Source of the DNA: Ophiodon elongatus
Taxonomy: Eukaryota; Chordata; Actinopteri; Perciformes; Hexagrammidae
Direction: 5' to 3'
Assembly (NCBI GenBank): GCA_016806645.1
Contig: JACSYO010000928.1
Coordinates: 908,001-972,000, forward strand
DNA length: 64,000 bases
Below are positions 22,741-33,970 of the stretch, piece by piece. The position numbers were made by a program, and so were the translations under genes. Each line of letters opens with the position of its first letter. The stretch's first letter is position 1. The notes beneath the pieces are model-generated. The model ran no database searches, was not told where the DNA came from, and saw nothing but the letters and a program-made list of their open reading frames with translations.

Positions 22741-22865
22741 TTAGACGACTGAAAGGAAGGCGACCACCGCCCTCCTGCTCCTGCTCCTGTAGTCATCCGT
22801 CCTTCTGATTTGGTCTGGAGTTAACACATTTTCTATATCGTCAAGGAAATCCTGGGTGTTCAGTC
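22741..22865 (-). other. Coding-like terminal exon candidate, minus strand
   Basis: The minus strand is open from about 22863 to TAA at 22743-22741 and reads TQDFLDDIENVLTPDQIRR followed by an Arg/Ser stretch and AVVAFLSVV. A pyrimidine-rich acceptor (TTTTTTTATTCTGTGAG) lies just upstream. The composition is convincing for coding, but I do not know the family. It lies downstream, on the same strand, of the acidic open region at 23378-24005. Confidence 0.3.
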
Positions 22866-23377
22866 TCACAGAATAAAAAAAGGTAATTCACTTTTCTTGA
22901 TGTTAGTATTATTCCTTAACATCTGTCTGTTATGGCCACCTACACCTAACTAACAACAACAAGAATCTTTGAATTACTGGTGAGTAAGTAAGACTTTCAG
23001 AAGTCAATGCTGTCATTGAGTTATGATTTACCTTTGTCTTGTATGGCCACCTACGCCTCTTAAAGCAACAGTATAACAGTGAGATTTATAGTCCCTGAAA
23101 TATTAAATTAATTAAATAAAAATTTGCAGGATGTTTTTTGTTAATGTCAGTATTTGTTGACTTAACTCTACGATAGGCATCTAAAGCCAGAGCCTTGCGT
23201 GGTAGCTTGCTGCCATTAGTGTGTCTAAATGAGAGGCACATTGTGAAATGCTTTGGATGAATGTGCCACATAAGTGTAATCAATTTCAGTGTCTTATTCA
23301 TTACTAATAAATAGACCCATTATTCCAAAGAGAAAAAGAAAAAAAACCTGGTGCAAGAGGCAGACGCGAGAGAAGGC

Positions 23378-24005
23378 TACGTGGGACTTTGCCAGCCATC
23401 ATTGAGGGTGCTGAAGTCCTGTACCGTGCTCCTGCTTGTGGAGAAGCCAAGGCCTGAGGTTGAGGGTGGTGAGTCCTCATGACTGTCCTCACATTTCCGC
23501 CTCTGCGTACCGGCTCTGGGTAGCTCTCTTCCCTGCTCCTCTTTGTGGAGAATCCAGGTCGAGGGAGCAGACTCTTCCGTCTTTGGAGAGGCTGAGGGTG
23601 GACCTTCTTCAGGATGCTCTACTTGCTGCCCAGAAAGCTCCTGATGCTCAACAGGTTTCAGCTGCTGGGGAAGGACAACAGGAACAGAGAAAAGTCCTCT
23701 TCATCCTCCGACTAGTCGGACCCAGAATTTTCGTCAGACGCAGCAACAACGTCAATCTTCAGTGTCTTCATCCTCCTCATCGTCGGGCTTCTTTAGTTGA
23801 TGTGCATCTACTTCTTCTTTGCCAGAGGGAAGTGTGGCAGTGAGCTTACCTTCACCTTGATCCACAAGACCAAGCCCATACTCACCTTCCTCTTCCTCGT
23901 CACAAGAGGTGTGGATTGGTAGTTACCTTCACCGAGGTCGCTTACTTCAGGGAGGTCGTCTTCTGCAGGACGTTGGATGAGGTAGTTTACACCACCTGAG
24001 GGCAA
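23378..24005 (-). pseudogene. Acidic, frame-broken coding-like region, product unknown
   Basis: Read on minus, three linked frames look coding. The first (from an acceptor CCCTCAG at about 23998) has NYLIQRPAEDDLPE. The second has KKPDDEEDEDTED before a TGA. The third, after DVVAASDENSGSD, a TAG and SEDEEDFSLF, leads into a Pro/Glu/Ser-rich stretch of more than 100 codons that ends at TAG 23380-23378 (for example HPEEGPPSASPKTEESAPST). The breaks suggest a pseudogene, or unmodelled small introns. It sits head-to-head with plekha4. In mammals the divergent neighbour of PLEKHA4 is PPP1R15A, also an acidic, disordered protein, but I do not see its KVRF phosphatase-binding block here, so no name is given. 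A 135-codon plus-strand frame overlaps and looks less natural. Confidence 0.3.
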
Positions 24006-24479
24006 AAACGTTAAAGCACCTGAAAATGTGACTTTACATTACAAGAATTTCTAATAACATTAAATATTTCTGAATTAAATTAGCAACAAACTGGAAAGAA
24101 CTGATGTCCTCACTCAATAAAGGACCTCACCTGCATTTACAAAACAGGCTAATAGTCTCTGTTCTGCTTTCCTTCATATTTATTTTGATTTCTCTCCTGT
24201 TGTACAACATCACACTAGATCAAGTGCTGACTGAATGCAAGTACTTAATTGAAAATGATTCGTTACTAGTTCAAGGGTGATGATTCAAGGCTGGCATCCA
24301 AAGTCTTTAATTGTCATGAAGTAAGATTTATATAGCCGAGAAATGCAATTCAACTAATGCAACAGCTGTTTTTTTAGTAAATTCCTAAGTCACAAACCCA
24401 CACACAGCAAAAGACAGAGAGGCTGTCAAGGGCAGGGTGAGAGGGAGGGACACTGAAGAGAGGGGAGGGGGAGGGGGGG

Positions 24480-24772
24480 GCTCACAGAGAGTGCACTGTC
24501 TGAGGACAGAAGAGTGTTAAGAGACAGCGTAGGTAGATCACCGGCCAAACACTGCAGCTACAAGTCAGAGCGGAGAGAAGGAGTTTGAAACAGATCGAGA
24601 GGTTCACACGGGCGAGGAGAGAAGCCGAGTACAGCAGGAGAGGCTTGTGGCTGTTTGGGCAACAGGAGCTTTTGAAACCAGGAAGAGGGCAGCCAAGCCT
24701 GAGGGGATGCTGTGAGGAAGACTGCCAAGTGATGGAGCTTGAAGCAGCCAGCAGGCGGGCACAATTAGTCAG
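24480..24772 (+). other. plekha4: Probable first exon of plekha4
   Basis: A G/A-rich, CpG-containing stretch ends at a strong donor (GTCAG|GTACAG at 24772/24773). The start is not defined. It contains an ATG at 24732 in good context (GTGATGG). Through the splice to 27371 this ATG is in frame with the main coding sequence and would add 14 residues (MELEAASRRAQLVR) before the ATG at 27372. It may therefore be a 5' UTR exon or encode a short alternative N-terminus. Confidence 0.55.
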
Positions 24773-25871
24773 GTACAGCAATATGGCATCTTTATTATGA
24801 TTTATGTCTAACTTTATTCTCTTTAGACTTTGAATAGTTAAAAACTACCGCTACAGAAATATATGAATCCTGTATTTTCATTTATTTGATAAATTAACAG
24901 TACAGTTTGTTATACATTGAACAAAAAGACTGATGCTGAAGGTTCACAGTATTGTGAATCAGGTCCTGATGTGTTATCTGTGGCTGAACTATTAAAGGCC
25001 CACTGGGGGACTGTAACTCAGCTTTGCCAAGCTGATATATTTCAGCTGTATTTCCCTGCAAATGTTAAGCCTCCTAAAGCCCAACTTAAATGTGTAAAGT
25101 CATGTGAAATATGCTGTGTACAAAAATCCAGTATCCTCATGGGGCAATCTTCTCAGGCAGTCAAATTAGTAGTTGTGACAGTGCATGATGTCACTACTTT
25201 ACTTATCAAGGTCAAACCGATAGTGATGCTTTTGTTGCCATTAAAATACATGAGAATGTTGGAGACATGCAAATGTTTTTGTTAATGGAGAGGGAGGATT
25301 TTTTATTCAACATGCTCTGTGTCCAACTTCACATGATGCTCCAGAGTCCTTGGGCACCACAAAGCGCACTCTGTGTGGTACACAGACCCACCATTTGTCC
25401 TCCCTTCCATCCCTCTTTAGCATTTTAAGTCTTCTCCTCCCCGAGCAAGTGACCCCCGCTGATTAAGGAGGAGATTTTCCAAATATTTCACAACACCCAC
25501 GTAACCTCCAGCGGCTATGAGGTTGTCTCTGCTCTGATCTCTCACAAAGACTTGATTGTTTTCTCTCGTTTACTCCGTATCTCACTTGTAGAGGATCGTG
25601 GTTTACACCGACATAGACTGCGGCAGCGAAACCATTTCAAACCTCTGGGTCACCCACGAGTGCTTGTGAGATGTTTCTCATGAATTTTTATCTTTGAGTT
25701 CATCTGTACTACTGTGTTATGAGGGTCAACAATAACTCTACAGTTAAGATAAGTGTATCTAAGGCAGCTACAGCAGGTGTAACTTACAGTAACTGAGAAT
25801 CAGTTTTAAAATCTAAAAAAGAATCGTTTTTAGAAGAAAAGTGAGTCTGTAAATTAAGTGATTACGTTATT

Positions 25872-25902
<31 letters not shown>

Positions 25903-27370
25903 GCATACATTATATATATATATATATTCATATATATGTATACTGCACATATAGAAAATATTGGCCGAGCATCTGAATGGCATCTGAATGGCATAAACTG
26001 AAAGTTGAAATACAAAAATGTGGGTTATAATTGAATAACAGAGCACACATGTAATAATAATAATAATAATACATTTTATTTATATAGCGCTTTTCACAAT
26101 TCTCAAAGGCACTTTACAAAACATTAAAATCATCATAAAAGAGCTATACATTAAAAACATGGAACATACAATAGTCATAAATTAAAAGCACTTCTGAAAA
26201 GGTGGGTTTTGATTTGTGTTTTGAATATCGAAAGGTCAGTGCAGTCTCGGATGTGTTTGTTTAACAATAACAAAGTTGGTTGTATAAAAATGGAGTACTG
26301 GGTTGTTCAGTAGGTGTGCAACAAAACATGCTATTATGTGACCTGAGGTAATAAACAAGACGGCATGACTCTACAGAAGGACACAAACCTGTAACACAGT
26401 GGACCCCACCCTACACATTTGTCTTCAACATGCCATTTTACTTTCCCCGCTCCACACGCTTTTATTTTTGGTTTTATGTCTTTTGCAGTCCACGCTGTAG
26501 TTTGGCATTTCCGCAGTTTGGGATACATTCCAAATCTCGTCTCTCATACCAGCCCGTCCCTGCTGCCAGATTGGTTTTCACACAGTCCCGGGGCCCCTCC
26601 CTGCTACCACGGCGATGCAGCTGTCACCTGTCAGTTTCGTGGTAGGGATGCGCACCGGCCTGTTGTGGCTCAGAATAGAATTGTGGGAGAGTTTTCGCTG
26701 GAAGTGGGAGAGCCCAACACCAAGTCTCTCAGGGGATGAACAGTTGACCGGGAAAAAAATCCCAACTATATGGGAATGTGGCATTTGTGTGCTCGGAAGT
26801 TACAGGGTGCTGTCCATGGAAGTGAATGACTGCTTCTACAGAGGGAGACTCTGGTTCAGATTGTATTGGTAAGGCCTAATGTCTTCGCCTCACTCAGAGC
26901 AACCGGTTTATTTATATGTGTAGAGCTTGAGGTATGAGTCTTGTTCAGTACTAGTCAACTGGTTGTGTTAAATTATAACTCTACATGTGTAGATCTTTTT
27001 ATTATGTGTTGTATTTACTTGATTGAGCTTTAATTAAAAAATCCCATACAACTTAGATATTTTGTTTACTTTGGTATGTGTGTATGTGTGCCATATTTGT
27101 GTGTAACACTAAGTAAATACTGTATGACCTTGAATGAAGGAATACTTTCTTATAAACACCCATATGAAATACCCTGGTTAAAGTTCACGTTAGCCTTCAG
27201 TTTGGGTACAAACACTAACATTTTGTATGTGACATTTGCATCCAGCTCAAGTCTCTCACACACGTTTATGACTGTGATCCTCTTCTGATGACCTCGTCCT
27301 TCTTTCCAGATTCTATCTGGCTGTTTTCAGCTTTAATCTATATATATGAATATTTGTGTCTCCACTGCAG
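24773..27370 (+). other. plekha4 intron 1, with repeats
   Basis: No conserved coding exon was found in this 2.6-kb intron. It holds an ATT/AT microsatellite (25877-25935) and a dispersed fish repeat at about 26045-26260 (TTTATTTATATAGCGCTTTT). A GC-richer stretch (26430-26868) ends in a donor-like site (GTATTG|GTAAGG) and may be an alternative non-coding first exon, but this is weak. Confidence 0.4.
26045..26260. repeat. Dispersed fish repeat with (TAA)n head
   Basis: Begins with a TAA run followed by ACATTTTATTTATATAGCGC and GGCACTTTACAAAACATTAA, a motif set I know from many dispersed repeats of fish genomes. Family not assigned; no coding potential. Confidence 0.6.
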
Positions 27371-27371
27371 A

Positions 27372-30300
27372 ATGGATGACCAGGACAGAGTAAGCCAAAC
27401 ATCCAGTGTGGCCACCATTTCCTACTTTCCTGTCATGAAGGTTTGTTTTAAGTTAGCATTTCTATCTTGCACACGTGGATGACTCACTGCGATACTGTTA
27501 ATGCATAATAATGTATTATTCTCTCTTCGGGTTACAGGAAAATGATGGAAAGGTGCAAACATTTGGGAAAAGATGTCTGGCTTCCAAGAGAGACCCCAAT
27601 TGTCCTGTAGTCATCAGAGGATGGCTTAACAAAAAAGTAATTATTCAAACATAGTCTGCTTAACAATTAATTACTTAATCATTTCATGTAGAAGATTGAC
27701 TGAGTAAAGCAAAGAGCAGCTCCTAATAGATCTCCCTTCTGCAGGACAGCGCTGGTTTGAAGCTTTGGAAGAGAAGGTGGTTTGTCCTCTCCAACTACTG
27801 TCTGTTTTACTATAAAGGTACACAGCTTTTAGCCCAGCAGTTTTCCTTAAATGAAATCCTTTCATGTGCTCTGACTGAACAATGCATCTCTTCTTTTGTC
27901 CATTTCTTTTCTGTCCCCCACCAGACAGTAGAGAAGAATCTGTGCTGGGCAGCATCCCACTCCCGAGTTACAAAATCCTGTTCTGCACACCACGAGAATG
28001 CAAGAACAGAAAGTTCACCTTCAAGGTATCACCTTCAATAAAGGCATTGTTAACATTTCATTTTAAGTCTTACATTTTAAACCTGTTGTTGATTTTTACG
28101 CCACTGAACAAACCAAAGACATCTATCAATATTTACTGACACCCTTCCAATCAGGTCAAATTAAGGGGGGATGGTTTTTCATGTGTAGTATATTTTGCAC
28201 TCCAACATCACTGTCGCTTGAAATATACAACACATGCAACTTGGAGTTTTATGCTTCGTGCTTTTTTGCTTCCATAACATTTTCTTTCAGACTAGCGGAA
28301 AGAAAACATAAAAAATACACATTTAGGTTTTCCTTTTACTACATTTTGTCTATTTCCTTCTCTAAATTTTTCCAAAATTGACCAAAAGATAGCAATAGAT
28401 AATGCCTTGTTTGGATTTCTAAAAGAAATTTCTGAAAACTTGTAATACACATAATAATTGTTTTATTGTAAGTTATCAACTGGGAAAGTTTAATGGCGAT
28501 ATCTATTTGTATATATTTGTAAAAAATACCCTATTCATTGGTGTCTCGCTAAATGTATGGCACTTTATAATACATCATCAAAGGCCAGAAACCGTCAGAT
28601 GGTTTGTTGCACTTAACCATCTGAGAAAAAAAATACGTGGGAGGTGATTGGGTGAACCTTTGAGAAGTCGATGATAAAGTTGTAATATTTTTAGGGAAAA
28701 CATTGTAATATTACGAGACAAGTCATATTATTTAAAAAACTATTTACCTGCCCTATTCTCCTGTGCATCATTTTTCTGCGCTCTGCTGATATTGTAGCAT
28801 TCACTTTAGACCGTCTGTGCACTGCTCTTTAATGGAAGTGGAAAACTGAACTAACAGAAAACACTTCTGATCAGGAGAAAATCTCACCATCGTGTAGCTT
28901 ATTTAATATGCAAATGTTGACTTCACCACCTCCAATGAAGTACAGCTCAAAGCTGCTTCCTTTTTCAGAAACACGTTGAGAAATATCATATAAGATCTTT
29001 AATTGGGGCTAAGTATTGTTGTAACTTAGTTTTATCTAATGCATTAAATCCAGTTCAACCAAGGATCATGTAAGGATGGTTCACCATGAGAATAATAGCA
29101 GTGTAACACTGTGAATGATTTATGTAAAACTAGGTGGTGCACCAGGGAATGCGCTCTTATTTCTTCAGTGCTGACACTCAGGAGGACATGTTGGGTTGGG
29201 TCCGAGCCCTCAGTCAGTCTGCTGCAATGGAGCAAAACAGCTCCCTGAGCAGGTACAGCACATTCACTATGGACATGAGGTATTATGCAGTAAATATAAA
29301 AAAATAAAAATCATGATTGAGCCTTTACTTTCTGCATCTCTTATAATTTCAGGCGTTGCTCGAGTTATCAGGATTTCACACAGATAGGTGGCAGCAGTGA
29401 GTCAGTGGACTTCCCTAAACCCCCGTCTGATGGAGAGGGTTCCTCCCAAAGACACAAACACGTCAACAGGACTCTGAGCGAACCGAGTCATCTCACTGGC
29501 GGGAGGATGGAGACATCACGCTCAGAGCCGAGGGGGAGGCGGAGTGTGCGTCAGAGAAACAGCAGGTTGTCAAATCATCTCTGTGTGTGAATGTCACATA
29601 TTTAATCCCAGTGGTTTACTTTAAGGGAAATTCCTCACCAGAAAAGGCCCAGCTTTGACATTTCTGTTCTGTTTTCTCTTCAAACAGAACACCCAGCCCT
29701 CCTGATTTTAGCAGAAGAAGAGCTTGTGGTCCATATCGAGAGGAAGGCTCTCTTCCTGGCCAAAACACACCACCTATGCAGACAGAAATGATGGGAACAG
29801 ATTATTTGACCTCAAGAGGTCAGCTGGGGTCACGACCTCACACACCAGTGGGAAGGGTAGACATTCGACCTCACGATGACTCGGCCATGGCGCCACAAAC
29901 CCTGTACTACGCACCTGCCTCACCTAAGCTGGAGTTCAAATCCACCCCAAATACTCCAGTCACGGAGAGGTGGCAAAATATATGCAAGGTGTTTGGTTAA
30001 TCTTAATCATGAAATATGCTCCAGTAGCCCTGCTATGTTATCAGGGTTCATTTTTATCATAATGTGTCTCTTGTTGGTTCCTCAACTTTATTGAAGTGCA
30101 ATACGCACTTTAACCAAATTTTGTATCACCAAACATCTCATGTTACTCAAACCTAATCTTTTGGATTGTTTACAGCCTACACCTACCTATGGCTCTGTCC
30201 ATCATGTATCGAGTGGGAGACGACATGTAGGAAAGGTGATTATAGTACAAACAATATATTTATGGCAAACATCCAGACTAGTGTTCAGCAGTGTAAAGTA

Positions 30301-33300
30301 GCATTGCAGGTTTTGTATAACGGCATGTGTGTTCTCTGTTCTTATTGTTTACGTACGGCCTCTTCCTTCAGAGCTTCTCCACAGGGGCACATACAGACTT
30401 ACTGCCCCCGTTGCCCCCCTCATCGAGAGCTGCACATGCTCCCCAACACCCACACCACCACCATCACCACCATCATCACCATCACCGCAGCAATTTATCT
30501 GTTTGTGTGCTACCGCCAGTCATGGTACAGCCCTCGTTGCTGCGCTCTGTGTTCCTACGGTGTCCTGTGTGATTCAAGTTTAAACCTGCGACGTGTTGTT
30601 CGTATGTCTCCTCAAACATGTTGTGGTGTTATGGTGTTGTATCTAACCATGGGGACTAATTTGTTTATCAGTGTGAGCAACAGTGTTTTTGTAGACCTTG
30701 TAATATGGTATGTGTAAAGTATGTCACTGATTTGTTTTCATGTCGATGTCACTGTGCTTTATTGTCAGTTTCTATTTGTGATTAATACATCATATAGTGC
30801 TCACTGTTGAACTCTTGTTATATATTTGTTTTTGTCTAATTTTGACGAGTTCTGCCATGATTATGCTAGATGAAATGTTATATATTGTGTTATATGAAAC
30901 GGATATTTAGCAGAGGGCTGAAGCTTGTGCTTTGCATATTTGAAAGACAACAGCTTAGTCGAATATTGAAGCATTCAAGCATCAACCAACTGTAGTCAGC
31001 ACGATGGATTACATTGAAAAAACATTAAAAAAATGATCTCATTAAAATTTGATTTACAATCACACATTGATAAAAGGGGAACAGGAAGAAGCAATATCAA
31101 AATAACGCTATTCAACAAAATTATGACCTTGATGCATTTCAGGCACCAAAGCCTGACCCGAGGGAAGCCCCACCAATCAGGCCTCTTGAAAGTGATGCAG
31201 ACGTGAGTATTCACAATGTTGCCATATGGCCCCGTAACTGTCACCAGAGTGTGGTGCAGTTATTCATCATCTTATAAGATGTTTTTATTTTTATTTTCCC
31301 TCTTCAGGTTGTGTTGACAAGGTTATGTGGGTGTGACAAGCTGCTCCAGTCTCTTTCTGTAGAACTGGCCCAGCTACAAATAGATAAGGTGGGTAATAAT
31401 AAGACTACTCATTTATGGCTATTTAGAATTAAAAATAGCAAACATTATACTATGACTGGTTTGAGAATAAAAATAAAAGCTTTTTTTTCCTGTTGCAGGA
31501 CAGTGTCCAGTGTGCGTTAGAGGTGTCCAGACTTCAGCTGGAGGAGTGGAAAAGCCTGGGGCCTAGAACCCAGGAAGAAGCCCTGACCCAGAAGGCTTTG
31601 CTCCAGGAAGAGCTGGTCACAATTCGGGCTAGAATGTGTGATGTATCGTTGGTGTGTAATTAGCACGGGGGACATGGAACCAGAATGAAATAAATAATGG
31701 CATTACATGAGTAGTTTATTGCTATATCATTAACCATTCAAAAGGGATATAACATGTTCATAAACAATTCTACTGTTGATTTACTTGTTTATTCATATTC
31801 ATTCTTTCCACAAATCTTCTGATCTTTTGATACAGGAAATGGAGAGGGTGTGGAGTCAATATGAGAGAATGGAGAGTGAACTATCGGTTATCCGTTCACA
31901 CCTTCAGCACATCTGTAACTTTGGAGTGCCACAGGTATTTGAAAACTACAAACTGGAGTGTGTAATGTGTATGTTTTTATCGTTTTTAGCCACTGACCTT
32001 AAAGTGACAACAATACTACAAATATTTAAGGCTCATGCCTGAAGATACTTCATGAGTAATATCTTTGGTTTCTTTCTTTTTATCAGGACCAGTCTCAGGC
32101 CCAGAGAGAACTGTGGATGATGGAGGACATCCTAGCTGGACTAAGGATCAACAGGGATCACTTCCGCTTCCTGCTGGGACTACAGAGGCACCACAGTAAG
32201 TACCACTTTTCTCTCCCTATCATACTGAGAAGTTTAGATTTTATTATGTGTCGTAAAAATAAGGTGTTGTTTCAATATTTTGTGATAGTGGGTTTGGTTT
32301 TGAAGTATTGAAAGCTTAAATAATTACTTCTTGCGTCCATTTTAGGAAACCAATAAGCAAAGAAACCTGGTTCATGTTGATTATGCACAACCTGACTATT
32401 GACGAACAGTGTCAACAGCGTGACCTTTTCTGTCTCCCCCTCAGTGTTCGAGCCGACATCTCCACATCCTGGATCCCCTGGATCTCCCACTGAGAGGCTG
32501 CAGAGTGGACTCCCAATGGTACAGTATGACTCCTTTCCTTTTCAGGGACGTTTGCTCTCTGCTTATGAACAAACGTGGAATTGTTCAAAGATTGAATCCA
32601 TCTGCTGGCATCTGCTGTGATACAACATATACAGTACCAGTAAAAAGTTTGGACACACCTTTTCATTCACATTGAATGATTTTACCAATCAAAAACATTT
32701 GACTGGTACTGCAAATGTATTTGTGATGGGATGGCTTTATATGATCTGATCTTCTTTTTAGAGTTTGTCATGATCGTAGACTACTTTGCTCAGTGATAAT
32801 GTTCCATAGTGGATCAACAGATAAGCAGGATTTGCAAGCTAAAATTGTCTGAGCCATTTCCTCCCTTTAACCAGATATTATTAGTGACTCTAAACATATA
32901 GTTTGACATTTGGGATGACTAGGTTTGTTGTCTAACATGTCAAGGATTGATACAACATCTCAAAAATGAAGTTGAGGCATGCATCAATCTTTATCAATCT
33001 GGTATGGATGCAGTGAGATCTTCTTTCACATCACTTGTGACAATGACCCCTGTAGGATGAGGAACAAGAGCCACCACTCCGCCCACCATTACCCCAGGAG
33101 CTACAGGAAATATTCCACAACAAGGAGCAGGGCCATGGCTGGACAGAGTCATCATATGAGGTGTGAAATATTGACATTATCAATGACAAACATTATCAGG
33201 TTAGAAATGTTTTACAATTTCTTCTCTTCTTATGTTTCAGGGAGTCTACAGCCACACTGATGATCCTGTACAGAGAGGAGAAAACAGCCAGCCTGACCTC

Positions 33301-33906
33301 CGTAATGTGAAAGCACCAAAAGACACACTCGGTTGGTGCAGATATACAAATAGAATACATGGAAAGTGTGATGTTAAAACAATGGCACGTAGATTCACAT
33401 TTTCTGACATATCATGTATTAAAGATCTTTAATTGGTGTTTTATGCAAATGGTTATTTTTTCAGAGCTCAGCTTTGTTTTGTCTTTTTTTCACACTCATA
33501 TTTACTTTGTTCACTCTCTCCTCCCACCTATCCTCTCTCACGCCCTTTGTCTTCTCCTCTTTCCTCTATTTTTCATTTCATCTTTAGAATCTGGTTCAAA
33601 GTGGGTCCCACCAGATACAACGAATCAATCAACCAAGGTTTGCTTCTTCATAGTTTCCTATTTTTTGGTCATAAATCTATCTGGATGTATGCTTGTGATC
33701 CAAAATGCTCCAAATATAGAAGCAGTCAGAGCAGATTTTTCTTCATTGCAGGCACAGCCAAATTCCAATTCTTTGATTCTCTCATCTTCCTTGCAATTAG
33801 GGCATGTTGCAGTGCCTGTTGTAGGCGAGAGGGGGAGGCAGAGGCACATGTCTCAGTGCAGTAGCTCAGTCTTCTCAGTTTGCCACCCAACCCCCTTTCT
33901 CACATG

Positions 33907-33970
<64 letters not shown>

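Noticed and set aside
23436..23843. 135-codon plus-strand frame
   Set aside because: The opposite strand of the same interval has a more natural, acidic coding composition; this frame looks like its shadow.
26419..26872. Overlapping frames of 71-106 codons in plekha4 intron 1
   Set aside because: Open on both strands with no recognisable protein; at most the donor-like end near 26868 marks a non-coding exon.
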